From: Bacteroidota bacterium
Lineage (GTDB): Bacteria > Bacteroidota > Bacteroidia > B-17B0 > Aurantibacillaceae
DNA length: 64,000 bases
Assembly: GCA_003153315.1 (NCBI GenBank)
Contig: PLYA01000033.1
Location: 62,001 to 126,000, forward strand
Reading direction: 5' to 3'
The position numbers and the translations under genes were made by a program. The notes under the pieces are model-generated. The model was not told the DNA's origin and did not search any database. It saw only the letters and a program-made list of their open reading frames with translations. Shown here in pieces: positions 18,404-26,940 of this stretch; positions within the stretch are counted from its first letter, which is position 1; every line of letters starts with the position of its first letter.

Positions 18404-19093
18404 ATGAAAACAATTCGTGTAAGTCTGGGGTGGAGCAAGCTCGCACCCTCGGCAAAAATAAGTAAGTGGGGAATTATTAAAGCTGATATGACGGGCAGCG
18501 GTAATTTTACCACACCAAATCCTACACTATCTGCCATAGATGCGCAGATGGTTATTTTTGGAAGTGATATAAGTGCTGCAGCAAGCGGAGACCATGGCAA
18601 GGTAGCTGCTATGAATGCGCAGGAAACTAAAGTGGATAACCTGATGAACCAGTTGGCTAATTATGTAGAGCTAACTGCCAATGCAGCCGCACTAACCGGA
18701 GGAGATGCCACTTCTATTATAAGAAGTGCAGGTATGGATGTGGAAGCACCACACACCAAAGCTCCTGTGCCTGATGCACCTGGTGGGTTGAAGGGTACAT
18801 CTACTGTTGAGGGTGATATTGAACTAAGCTGGAAGAAGGTAAAATATGCGCGTGCTTTTATAGTAGAGATAAGCAGCGATCTTTCGGCAACTGGCGGTGC
18901 AACCGGAACAACTACTACAAGTTCATCAACGGCAAGGGTGTATGTTGACTGGGTAATAACTGATGTGTGCCACAAACCAAAAATTACCTTGAGTGGTTTA
19001 GTTAGCGGCACTAAATATGCCGTGCGCATCATTGCTTCGGGTACTGCGGGCAAAAGTACAGCATCAAGTGTGGTGGTAGTTAAGGTGCTTTAA
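18404..19093 (+). CDS. Fibronectin type III domain protein
   Basis: A 229 aa protein without a signal peptide. Residues 1-120 are Ala-rich and helical (LSAIDAQMVIFGSDISAAAS, then KVDNLMNQLANYVELTANAA). From about 122 (PDAPGGLKGTS) a fibronectin type III-like domain runs to the end (DIELSWKKVKYARAFIVEIS, then LSGLVSGTKYAVRIIASGTA). Ligand and role are unknown. It is followed by a strong terminator. Together with the gene at 40434 it forms a class here: no export signal, helical N-terminus, beta-sandwich C-terminus, and a 20-21 nt repeat array upstream. Confidence 0.75.
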   Translation: MKTIRVSLGWSKLAPSAKISKWGIIKADMTGSGNFTTPNPTLSAIDAQMVIFGSDISAAASGDHGKVAAMNAQETKVDNLMNQLANYVELTANAAALTGGDATSIIRSAGMDVEAPHTKAPVPDAPGGLKGTSTVEGDIELSWKKVKYARAFIVEISSDLSATGGATGTTTTSSSTARVYVDWVITDVCHKPKITLSGLVSGTKYAVRIIASGTAGKSTASSVVVVKVL

Positions 19094-19124
19094 ACAGGAG
19101 TAAATTAAAAGGTATCTTAAACAA

Positions 19125-19151
19125 AAAGCCCCGACAAATGGTCGGGGCTTT
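19125..19151 (+). terminator. Rho-independent terminator after the FnIII gene
   Basis: Perfect stem AAAGCCCCGAC / GTCGGGGCTTT with a 5-nt loop, 31 nt after the FnIII stop. It also faces the convergent Cys-rich genes and may serve both strands. Confidence 0.85.
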
Positions 19152-19172
19152 CTACTTTAAAGCAAGCTAAGC

Positions 19173-19343
19173 TTACTTAGTGCAACAGCAGCAAGTGCAA
19201 TTGTCGCAATCCGTACAAGCCGGGCAGCAACAAGTGGTTTTTGCAGTTGTGTTATCTGTTTTTTTTGTGATGCTGTTGGTAGCATACACCGATGCGCCTG
19301 CCAGCATTAATGCAGCAGCAACACTCATGATTGTTTTTTTCAT
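19173..19343 (-). CDS. Cys-rich exported peptide (56 aa)
   Basis: ORF from ATG at 19343 to TAA at 19173. A signal peptide (MKKTIMSVAAALMLAGAS, then VYA) is followed by a short Thr/Lys spacer. The last 20 or so residues hold ten cysteines (CCCPACTDCDNCTCCCC). After processing this would be a tiny periplasmic or surface peptide suited to binding soft metals or forming disulfides. It sits 65 nt downstream of a second Cys-rich exported protein on the same strand, probably in one transcript. Confidence 0.65.
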   Translation of the reverse strand: MKKTIMSVAAALMLAGASVYATNSITKKTDNTTAKTTCCCPACTDCDNCTCCCCTK

Positions 19344-19408
19344 TTTTAGTATAAATTAAATGGGTTATTAAAATTGTTTCTTAGAATTGACTTTTAAAAA
19401 GTCTTTTA

Positions 19409-19750
19409 CTAAACAATTTCAGGCGGATGAAAGCATTGGGTTAAATAACCCGATAGGAAGGTTTTGTTTCTGTTTATCTGTAAATTATTCTTCTCTGAAT
19501 TTCTTTCAAAAGCAATAGTTGCTTTATTTATGGTTGCAGTAAAACAACAAAAGCAAACCGAGCAGGGGCTGCATAAACCATTGGCGCAGCAACTGTTTGT
19601 TTTTTTATTGGGTTTACTTTCTTTTTGCTTGCAACATTTTTTCATGCAGCATTGCTCTTTGCCTTGTGTGCTTTGGCAAATGCTTGCTACAGCAGGTTGC
19701 ACAGTTAAAAGGCAAATCCAAAAAAGTAATATGGTTGAAAACAGTTTCAT
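19409..19750 (-). CDS. Cys-rich exported protein (113 aa)
   Basis: Signal peptide MKLFSTILLFWICLLTVQPA, then VAS. The mature part opens with CC pairs (CCMKKCCKQKE, then SCCANGLCSPCSVCFCCF), followed by a polar tail without cysteines. Similar small Cys-rich exported proteins occur near metal-handling genes in Bacteroidota, so metal binding is a plausible inference. First gene of a pair with the 56 aa peptide. Confidence 0.6.
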   Translation of the reverse strand: MKLFSTILLFWICLLTVQPAVASICQSTQGKEQCCMKKCCKQKESKPNKKTNSCCANGLCSPCSVCFCCFTATINKATIAFERNSEKNNLQINRNKTFLSGYLTQCFHPPEIV

Positions 19751-19786
19751 TATTAACTATTGCAAATATACAAAAAATAACTTAAA

Positions 19787-21532
19787 TTATTTCCGCACTA
19801 CTTTAAACTCAAGCCTCCTGTTTTCTGCATGTTGCACTTCCGTGCATTCAACACCGTTAGCACATTTATTAACCAACTTAGTTTCGCCATAACCCATTCC
19901 GGTAATTCTGCTAGCACTTATTCCTTGTGATATAATATAATCTACCGCCGCCTTTGCCCTTTTTTTAGAAAGCGCCAAGTTATACTCATCGGAACCTTTA
20001 GAATCAGAATGAGAGCTTAGTTCAACGGTAATGTTCGGTACATTTTCCATCACGTTTACTACTTCATCTAAAATTCTTTTTGCTTCGGGCAAAAGCGCGG
20101 CATCATTTGAGGTGAAAAACACTTTTTCTTTAATTATCAAATCGTTTTTTTGACCTTTGTCGCCTCTGGATGGGTCTATTATAGCAAGCCATGGGTCATC
20201 ATAAAATAAAGTAGTGAGCCCATTTTGCTCAGTTGAAATAACTTCAAAGTAAAAAGCCCCTTTTTCTCCTTTTGAAATTTCTTTTATAACTTTTCCGTTC
20301 AAATCTGCTAAAACAATCTTTTCTCCTGCTTTAAGTTGTGCTTCTTTATTATCAATATTAAAAACATAAAAGGCATCATTGGCTAAAGACTTAAATGAGA
20401 ATTTTCCATTGGCATCTGTAACAACTGATGCAAGCACATTTCCAAATTCATCTACGTATTTTAAAGTAAGGTTTGCTATTGGCTGCTGGTTATTTGCTGA
20501 GGTTCTAAAAATTTGTCCCAATATATCCATTTTTAATTCTGCATCTTCTACAACCATTTCATCAAATATTTTTTCATCTGCAGCTAAAAAGCTGAAATTA
20601 AATTTTCCCTTACTATCGGTAAGTGATGTCTTTATTTCTTTTCCGGCGTTATTTGTAATTGCAATTCCGTTTCCTGATGCAGTATATTTAGTGTTTACCC
20701 CTTCAATCTCAATACTTATGTTGCCATCTTTTTCGTTTTTTATAAAGGCAAAACCTCCCAATGCATTGGTAACGGTAGTGCTAATTTGTTCTTTATTGGC
20801 ATTACATAAAGATACCCTTGCGCCTACCACTGGCTTTTGGTTTTTTCCTGAAGTAACAACTTTGCCTGTAATCTTTTTTTTGTTTTTGTATTCAACACGT
20901 AAGGCAGCATGAGTTTGCTTGATAGCCTCCTCTCTAGCTTTGTTTAGGGCATCTTGTTTTTCTCTTTCTGCCTTTTCGTTTGCCTGTTTTTCAGCAAGTT
21001 GTTTTGCTGTTAATTCCTGAGCTAACTGATCTTCTTTAAAAATTCCACTGGCAAATACGTTCAAATAATCGGCATCTTCTTTAAATCTGTTATCCACTCT
21101 ATCATAATACCATTTAGTAAAAGGATGGCGATAACGAATAGTATCAATATCCTTTTCGTCTTTTGTCATAAAAAGAACAGATTGACTAAAGTTGGGAAAA
21201 GAATTTTTTTTCTTTGGTGGTATATCTGAGTTAAGGAGCATATAACAAGTTACCAAGTCATCTTTTGAAAAAACAATACGATATTTTTGGCCAAAATTAA
21301 GATCTGTTTGAGCCTTCCCTCTTTTATCTGTTTTTAATTTCTTAATCTCCTTATCCTCTGCATATATAATAATATTGGCTCCATCAACTGGAGATTTTTC
21401 TCGGTGGGTACGCAAGTCAAATCTCATATTAATAAATCCCACTTCATCCTGAGCAAGCATTTTAAAAGAAAATAAGATTATTAAATAAAATAGAGTAAGA
21501 AATATTTTTTGAAAAACAGATTGAAAATTCAT
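19787..21532 (-). CDS. Large OmpA-family protein with carboxypeptidase-regulatory-like repeats
   Basis: A 581 aa exported protein (signal peptide ending KMLAQ). An N-terminal domain reads VDGANIIIYAEDKEIKKLKT. A Lys/Glu/Ala coiled coil is at about 165-210 (QLAEKQANEKAEREKQDALN). Several carboxypeptidase-regulatory-like beta-sandwiches follow (GARVSLCNANKEQI.., LKYVDEFGNVLASV..). The OmpA domain at 470-581 has ITVELSSHSDSKGSDEYNLA, then LSKKRAKAAVDYIISQGI and NRRLEFKV. It resembles OmpA proteins found with PorP/SprF-like partners, though none is adjacent here. Confidence 0.85.
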   Translation of the reverse strand: MNFQSVFQKIFLTLFYLIILFSFKMLAQDEVGFINMRFDLRTHREKSPVDGANIIIYAEDKEIKKLKTDKRGKAQTDLNFGQKYRIVFSKDDLVTCYMLLNSDIPPKKKNSFPNFSQSVLFMTKDEKDIDTIRYRHPFTKWYYDRVDNRFKEDADYLNVFASGIFKEDQLAQELTAKQLAEKQANEKAEREKQDALNKAREEAIKQTHAALRVEYKNKKKITGKVVTSGKNQKPVVGARVSLCNANKEQISTTVTNALGGFAFIKNEKDGNISIEIEGVNTKYTASGNGIAITNNAGKEIKTSLTDSKGKFNFSFLAADEKIFDEMVVEDAELKMDILGQIFRTSANNQQPIANLTLKYVDEFGNVLASVVTDANGKFSFKSLANDAFYVFNIDNKEAQLKAGEKIVLADLNGKVIKEISKGEKGAFYFEVISTEQNGLTTLFYDDPWLAIIDPSRGDKGQKNDLIIKEKVFFTSNDAALLPEAKRILDEVVNVMENVPNITVELSSHSDSKGSDEYNLALSKKRAKAAVDYIISQGISASRITGMGYGETKLVNKCANGVECTEVQHAENRRLEFKVVRK

Positions 21533-21616
21533 AGTTCTTTTTTATCTGTTTACAAAGATAAAAAAAGATTTGTGGGAGAGTATAAGGAGCGAAAAATGAA
21601 TTGATATCTGTTATTT

Positions 21617-23074
21617 TTATTCTCCGCTTAAATAATTATGTAGCAATTTTTGTTTATCAACTTTAAAACTTTCGGTATACGGAAATTCCTTCAGCACAAT
21701 TATTTCAGAAGGAACCATATAATGGGGTAACTCTTTTCTAAGCAGGTCTTTCGTAAAATCTTCCTTCGGAATAGGGGAGGGGAGGGGATTTAGCATTACA
21801 AAAGCAATCAGTCTTTTTACTTTTCCATTTATAATAATGGGCAAACATACGGCCTGTTTAACAAAATCAATACGTCCTAATGCATGTTGTATTTCGTTTG
21901 GTTCAATACGGTAACCGTTTAGTTTTAGCTGCGTATCTTTTCTTCCTTTATAATAAATGTAATCACCCTTCACAAAAGCCAAATCCCCACTAAGAAAAGT
22001 TTTTTCATTTCCAGTAGAAAAAAATCTCTGTTGGGTAATACTTTCATTACTCAAATAACCAGCGCCAACTTGTTTTCCGGTAATAATAATTTCATCAGCA
22101 TCTAAATAAATAGTTTCGTTATCAGTTTTACTGATGGGTAATGAATTTTTGTGCAGCATATCAGTAGTAATCTCTATAAAGGAAGCATAAATAGTTGCTT
22201 CCGTCGGTCCGTATGCATTAATAATATTTGCATCGGGAAAACGTTGCTTTAATTCTTTAACAAGTGTTACAGGTAAATCTTCACCAGATAAAACAAATTG
22301 CGTAATGCTAGGTAGTGTAGTTTGGTTAAAGTTTCTATTGGCTAAATAAACAGATATAAAAGAGGGTGTTGAATTCCAGCAAGTACCTTTATACATATTT
22401 ATTCGTTCAAAAAATAAGCCCGCATTAGCTGTAACTTTATCTGTATTAAAAACAGCGGTAGCTCCTGTTTGAAGGGCTCCAAAGAAATCGGCTAAAGCAA
22501 TGTCAAATAAAAAACTTGCCTGATTAATAAACACGGTATCTTTATTTATGCGAAAGTCTTTTGCAAACCATTGCGTAAACGAAATAATATTTTCATCTGA
22601 AATAATAACCCCTTTGGGTTCTCCGCTGCTGCCACTGGTAAATAAAATATAAGCGGCAGCTATGGTTTTAGAAAAGGACGGGTTCTCTTTTTTAAGAATA
22701 CTGAAATCATCCTTAATAGTTACAGGGATTTGAGGAATAGCTGTATAGTTACTAGCAACAATCATTAACTGACTTTGTGTTTGCTCAATTATCTTCTCAA
22801 TTCTTTTTTCGGGTAAATGATTGTTGATCGGAATAAAAGGCAAACCCATTCTGTAACAAGAAAGTATAGCCGCTAAAAAAAAGGCTTCTTTATCTCCGTA
22901 TACCAAAACCGGATGCCCTTTCGGAACGGTTGTCTTTTCAAGCGTTTTACAAAGTTCATCAGATAGTTTTTTTAATTCCTGCCACGTAAGTGTTTTATCC
23001 GCGGCGACAAAAATAATTTTATCCGCTTCAATGCTTTCTTCTTTAAAAGATTTTGTGGCTACATCAAAATACAT
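21617..23074 (-). CDS. DltA-like amino acid adenylation enzyme (AMP-binding ligase)
   Basis: ANL-superfamily adenylating enzyme of 485 aa. It has the P-loop YILFTSGSSGEPKGVI (about 140), FDIALADFFGAL with the Asp that binds the amino group of amino acid substrates in NRPS A-domains and DltA, NAYGPTEATIYAS, and LSGDLAFVKGDYIYYKGRKD with a C-terminal KLNGYRIEPNEIQ hinge. It probably activates an amino acid and loads it onto the carrier protein two genes upstream. Last gene of a five-gene minus-strand operon. No DltB/DltD is nearby, so teichoic acid alanylation is unlikely. Confidence 0.85.
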   Translation of the reverse strand: MYFDVATKSFKEESIEADKIIFVAADKTLTWQELKKLSDELCKTLEKTTVPKGHPVLVYGDKEAFFLAAILSCYRMGLPFIPINNHLPEKRIEKIIEQTQSQLMIVASNYTAIPQIPVTIKDDFSILKKENPSFSKTIAAAYILFTSGSSGEPKGVIISDENIISFTQWFAKDFRINKDTVFINQASFLFDIALADFFGALQTGATAVFNTDKVTANAGLFFERINMYKGTCWNSTPSFISVYLANRNFNQTTLPSITQFVLSGEDLPVTLVKELKQRFPDANIINAYGPTEATIYASFIEITTDMLHKNSLPISKTDNETIYLDADEIIITGKQVGAGYLSNESITQQRFFSTGNEKTFLSGDLAFVKGDYIYYKGRKDTQLKLNGYRIEPNEIQHALGRIDFVKQAVCLPIIINGKVKRLIAFVMLNPLPSPIPKEDFTKDLLRKELPHYMVPSEIIVLKEFPYTESFKVDKQKLLHNYLSGE

Positions 23075-23080
23075 GGGACT

Positions 23081-23437
23081 TTATTTTTTAGTATAAATCC
23101 ATGCCCACCAAATGAGAACTAATTGAAGGGGTAATCTTACAAGAGCAATCCATAGCGTAGGGCGCTGCTTTTGCCAAAAACTTACCGCCATTTGTATGTT
23201 TGCCGGAAACACCGCTATTAATAAAATGATTATTAACCAGGCGGCTATGACGCGGGTACTTTCGGGGATTAATAGCAAGGCAAATATAATTTCGCATACA
23301 CCGCTGATATATACTAAAGGGATATGCCAAGGTAGATAGGTTGGCATTATTTTTTGGTAAAAACGAGGATTAATAAAGTGGTAAATACCAGCAGCTACAT
23401 AAAGTACGGCCATAACATATAATAATATTAGCTTCAT
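23081..23437 (-). CDS. DoxX-like membrane protein
   Basis: A 118 aa protein with four hydrophobic helices, opening LYVMAVLYVAAGIYHFINPR, which fits the DoxX/DoxX-like family. Its start overlaps the stop of the carrier-protein gene by 4 nt, implying translational coupling. Its role beside a carrier protein and an adenylating enzyme is unknown. Confidence 0.8.
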   Translation of the reverse strand: MKLILLYVMAVLYVAAGIYHFINPRFYQKIMPTYLPWHIPLVYISGVCEIIFALLLIPESTRVIAAWLIIILLIAVFPANIQMAVSFWQKQRPTLWIALVRLPLQLVLIWWAWIYTKK

Positions 23438-23688
23438 TTACTGCTCGTTATTTTTTGAATTAATTTTTTTATAGCGTTTACCGAGTTGAAATTCTCTTTG
23501 TTTATTTCCATAAACGAAATAGAAATAGATAATGTTTTTTCCAACCCAACAGCTAATTCTACTATTGTAATGGAGGTTAGAATGCCTTTATCTACAAGTT
23601 CTTCATCTGTTGAAGAAATCTTTTTAAAAGTAAGTTCAAATATCTTCCCTGAAATTATTTTTGATATTTTCTCTTCAGAGAATTGCAT
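23434..23688 (-). CDS. Acyl/peptidyl carrier protein
   Basis: An 84 aa carrier protein with the phosphopantetheine site in DKGILTSITIVEL, where Ser of TSI takes the place of the usual DSL serine. I chose the ATG at 23688 (MQFSEEK) because it overlaps the upstream stop as TAATG; the longer frame to 23712 would run into the previous gene. It presumably carries the residue activated by the DltA-like ligase. The Thr in place of the usual Asp before Ser is a mild departure from consensus. Confidence 0.75.
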   Translation of the reverse strand: MQFSEEKISKIISGKIFELTFKKISSTDEELVDKGILTSITIVELAVGLEKTLSISISFMEINKENFNSVNAIKKLIQKITSSK

Positions 23689-24032
23689 TAGCTTGTTTGC
23701 AATGCTTCCCAATATTCTGCTGCACGACGAGTATGAGGAATTACAATAGTACCCCCAACGATGTTGGCAACGGCAAAAACTTCATACAGCTCATCTGTTT
23801 CGGTTCCTGCTTCAAAACATTTTTCTAAATGGTATTTAATACAATCATCGCAACGCAAAACCATACTGGCAACAAGCCCCAGCATTTCTTTTGTTTTTAC
23901 ATCTATTGCTCCTGCCGCGTATGTGTTGGCATCTAAATTATAAAGGCGTTTTATTACCAAGTTGTCTTTACTCAATATCAAATCGTTCATTTTAGAACGA
24001 TACTCATTAAACTCTTTTACCTGCTTGTTCAT
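23688..24032 (-). CDS. AhpD-like / carboxymuconolactone decarboxylase family protein
   Basis: A 114 aa helical protein with the redox CxxC-plus-His pattern RCDDCIKYHLEKCFEAG (about 58-74), typical of AhpD-like CMD proteins. The C-terminus includes ANIVGGTIVIPHTRRAAEYW. It is probably a small peroxidase or disulfide oxidoreductase. It sits between panB (2 nt gap) and the carrier protein (TAATG overlap), so it is firmly part of that operon. Confidence 0.85.
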   Translation of the reverse strand: MNKQVKEFNEYRSKMNDLILSKDNLVIKRLYNLDANTYAAGAIDVKTKEMLGLVASMVLRCDDCIKYHLEKCFEAGTETDELYEVFAVANIVGGTIVIPHTRRAAEYWEALQTS

Positions 24033-24034
24033 GT

Positions 24035-24853
24035 TTAATACTGCTCTTTATCGTTGGGAAAATCTTTTGTTTTAATGTCTTTAATGTAACGCTCGGTGGC
24101 ACCAAGCATTTCATCATACAAATTAAGGTATCTTCTTAAAAAACGGGGGTTAAATTCGTGGGTCATTCCCATCATATCATGTGTAACCAGCACCTGTCCG
24201 TCTACCAAGTTACCTGCTCCAATACCTATAACCGGTATACTAAGTTCTTTGGCAACTTGTCCGGCCAGTTTTGCAGGTATTTTTTCCAGTACTACAGCAA
24301 AACAACCCGATTTTTGTAATACATGAGCATTTTCAATTAGCTGGGCAGCTTCTGTTTCTTCTTTGGCACGTACATTATAAGTTCCAAATTTGTATATAGA
24401 TTGTGGGGTCAATCCCAAATGCCCCATTACAGGAATTCCTGCAGTAAGTATTCGCTCGATAGATTCTTTTATTTCCTTTCCGCCCTCTAATTTTACGGCA
24501 TGTGCACCGCTTTCTTTCATAATGCGAATAGCCGAGTTTAACGCTTCTTTAGAATTGCCTTGATAAGTTCCGAAAGGTAAATCAACTATAATTAATGCTC
24601 TGTCTACTGCACGTACAACTGATGCAGCATGATAGATCATTTGGTCCAGAGTAATGGGTAAGGTGGTTTCATGCCCGTGCATTACATTGCTGGCACTATC
24701 TCCCACCAACAGCACGTCAATACCGGCATGGTCCAGTATTTTAGCCATGGTATAATCGTATGCCGTAAGCATAGAAATTTTTTCGCCGGCACTTTTCATT
24801 TCCTGAATAGAATGAGTGGTTATTTTTTTAAATTCTTTTTTTGCTACTGACAT
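24035..24853 (-). CDS. panB: 3-methyl-2-oxobutanoate hydroxymethyltransferase
   Basis: Makes ketopantoate, the first committed step to pantothenate and CoA. At 272 aa it has standard PanB motifs: [40 protein letters not shown] with the metal-binding Asp, [19 protein letters not shown] and [16 protein letters not shown]. First gene of the operon that continues with the CMD protein, carrier protein, DoxX and ligase. PanB feeds the supply of the 4'-phosphopantetheine arm that the carrier needs. Confidence 0.97.
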   Translation of the reverse strand: MSVAKKEFKKITTHSIQEMKSAGEKISMLTAYDYTMAKILDHAGIDVLLVGDSASNVMHGHETTLPITLDQMIYHAASVVRAVDRALIIVDLPFGTYQGNSKEALNSAIRIMKESGAHAVKLEGGKEIKESIERILTAGIPVMGHLGLTPQSIYKFGTYNVRAKEETEAAQLIENAHVLQKSGCFAVVLEKIPAKLAGQVAKELSIPVIGIGAGNLVDGQVLVTHDMMGMTHEFNPRFLRRYLNLYDEMLGATERYIKDIKTKDFPNDKEQY

Positions 24854-24888
24854 AACCGTTTATTTGTTTAAAGTGACCATTTGCAAAA

Positions 24889-24896
24889 CAAAAGTA
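24889..24896 (-). promoter_or_regulatory. Bacteroidota -7 promoter element of the panB operon
   Basis: On the minus strand, TACTTTTG fits TAnnTTTG, 35 nt upstream of the panB start. The gene-free stretch from 24897 to 25242 shows no gene or clear structure beyond AT-rich sequence. Confidence 0.4.
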
Positions 24897-25242
24897 GCCA
24901 TTAATTTCTAAAACTCATCCCAATCTAAATAAAAGCCTATAAGCCTTAATCTCATTGGCTTTATAAGGATTATTGATTTTAGCTCGGATAGGCATAAATG
25001 AGTACTTTTCAATACTTTTTGTTACCCATTTATTACTCAAAAATACTCAAAGACTTACACGATAATTCATGAACCCAAGCGAAGTGTTTTTGTTTAAAGA
25101 ACATTGTAGCGAGGTAATTATTAACCTAAAAAAACATAACATAATGGGGTGTAAAACTAAGAGAAAAAAATTGAGCAGCGGACAAATATCCTTCTATTTA
25201 GATACTTATCACAATAGTTTGTGATTAGGGTAAATTCGTTCT

Positions 25243-26940
25243 TCAGGTTAAGAAGTCAATAAACTCCAGATTAAACTTTGCTCCAGTTTTATAGGTAGTA
25301 TCCAAATAGATTTTCCCGTTCATAGCTTCCATAAACTCTTTGGCAATGGATAAACCCAATCCGGTACCTTTGGTGGTATTATCGTTAGGTATTTTATAAA
25401 AACGCTGAAAAAGGTTTTGCTGATATTCTTTAGGAATACCCTTGCCGTTATCTTGAACAGAAAGAGTTAAAATCCCTTCTTTCTCTCTATTAACTTTTAT
25501 GACTATAAGAGCTTGCTCTGGCGAATAGCGAATGGCATTGGATAGTATGTTAACCAGTACCCATACAGCTTTTTCCTTATCGGCTTTTATAATTTGTTTT
25601 CCTGTAATATCTGCCCAATCAATATGTAGCTTTTTTTCCTGTATGGGTGTTTTAAGGGTTTCTAAGGCATACTGAACAATTTCTTTTAGTGGAACATTAG
25701 AAATAGTTAAATTAATATTTCCCGTTTCTGCCTGAGAGAGGTCTAACAATTCACTTACTAATTTTATCAGGCGTTGGTTCTCTCCTTTTAAATCGCTTAC
25801 AATTTGTTGTTGTTCTTTATTCAATACTCCTATTTTATCATTCGATAATAATTTCAAAGCTATATCGGTTGATGACAAAGGTGTTTTAAGTTCGTGCGAA
25901 ATAGTGGCTAAGAAATTGGTTTTTGCTATGTCTTTCTCCTGAAAACTGGTAATGTTTTTAATAGTAAATAATCTTCCAATAACATTAGAGTTTACTGTAA
26001 TTTCATTTTTCTCCTTAATAAAAAAACAATCCTTGTTCTCTACCACAATCTTAAACGGAGTACTTTGCTCGCTATGTATTATATGTTTAAATAAATCATT
26101 TGATTTAGATATATCCGCTTCGTTTTTACCAACCACAGCTTCTGCCTTTACATTTAGTAAATGGAGTGCCTGGGCATTGACGAACAAAACCCGATTATCG
26201 TTATCAATACCTATGCTAGCATCTTTTAAACTATTGATAACCGCTTCTGCCCTTGCTTTTTCAAATAAGAGTTTAGATACATTGCTTTTTTCATACTCAT
26301 TCAGTTTCTCGGTCATCTCATTAAAAGCCTCTGCCAGCTCAATCATCTCCACATCTTTCTGCATGTTTATTTTGTGATCATAGTTCTTGTTAGCTATTTC
26401 TTTAATGCCTTTGGTAAATTTTTTAAGCGGTTTGGTAACGTAATCGGGGAACTTGACCAAAAATATAAGTGCCATTATTAACACCAGTACAGAAATAATT
26501 ATGATGATTAGTAAGGCCTCATCGGCGGTCTTTTCGGCTAAAGAATTCTTTCTTTCAATAGCCATCATGTTTACTAACTGAATAGCATCCAAATCATGAT
26601 GAAGAATAGGAATCCCTTGGATGTTGTAATGAAGTTTTAATTTGTTCCAGTTATTAGCCAGACTTTCAGTAGCTTCTTTCTCACCAACCTCAGTGATATT
26701 ATCTTCCTGAAGTTTAATTAATGAGTCTATCTTATTGGCAACAACAGCAGACGGCATACTGTCTAGTAAAATAGCAATACCCTGACAATAATTAAGCGTT
26801 TCGTAATTATCCTGAATAATGAGTTTAGCTTCTTTGCGCAGGTTATATAAGTTGTAGATGCCAATACCACCCGAAAGCAAAAGCAGGGAGAATAAGAAAA
26901 CAAGACCAAGTGTAATTTTACTTTTTAGGGAGTTAAACAT
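25243..26940 (-). CDS. Membrane histidine kinase (HAMP-PAS-HisKA-HATPase) paired with the KdpD sensor half
   Basis: A 565 aa protein. TM1 (about 8-30), a helical periplasmic domain, TM2 (about 142-165), HAMP (PDYVTKPLKKFTKGIKEIA), a PAS domain (about 235-335, IGIDNDNRVLFVNAQALHLL), HisKA with the phospho-His in FLATISHELKTPLSS, and HATPase with NILSNAIRYSP and the DNGKGIP and GTGLGLSIAKEF boxes. Its ATG directly follows the stop of the KdpD-like gene. I infer that it does the kinase part of KdpD and signals to the sigma-54 regulator at 49804, far away in the same locus. Confidence 0.92.
   Translation of the reverse strand: MFNSLKSKITLGLVFLFSLLLLSGGIGIYNLYNLRKEAKLIIQDNYETLNYCQGIAILLDSMPSAVVANKIDSLIKLQEDNITEVGEKEATESLANNWNKLKLHYNIQGIPILHHDLDAIQLVNMMAIERKNSLAEKTADEALLIIIIISVLVLIMALIFLVKFPDYVTKPLKKFTKGIKEIANKNYDHKINMQKDVEMIELAEAFNEMTEKLNEYEKSNVSKLLFEKARAEAVINSLKDASIGIDNDNRVLFVNAQALHLLNVKAEAVVGKNEADISKSNDLFKHIIHSEQSTPFKIVVENKDCFFIKEKNEITVNSNVIGRLFTIKNITSFQEKDIAKTNFLATISHELKTPLSSTDIALKLLSNDKIGVLNKEQQQIVSDLKGENQRLIKLVSELLDLSQAETGNINLTISNVPLKEIVQYALETLKTPIQEKKLHIDWADITGKQIIKADKEKAVWVLVNILSNAIRYSPEQALIVIKVNREKEGILTLSVQDNGKGIPKEYQQNLFQRFYKIPNDNTTKGTGLGLSIAKEFMEAMNGKIYLDTTYKTGAKFNLEFIDFLT

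Noticed and set aside
21617-23712. A dltABCD D-alanylation operon
   Set aside because: The ligase and carrier fit DltA/DltC loosely, but DltB and DltD are missing and Gram-negative Bacteroidota lack teichoic acids.
24950-25030. Short minus-strand ORF starting MPIRAKINNPYK
   Set aside because: Only about 26 codons, no domain or operon support, and it overlaps the likely upstream region of panB.
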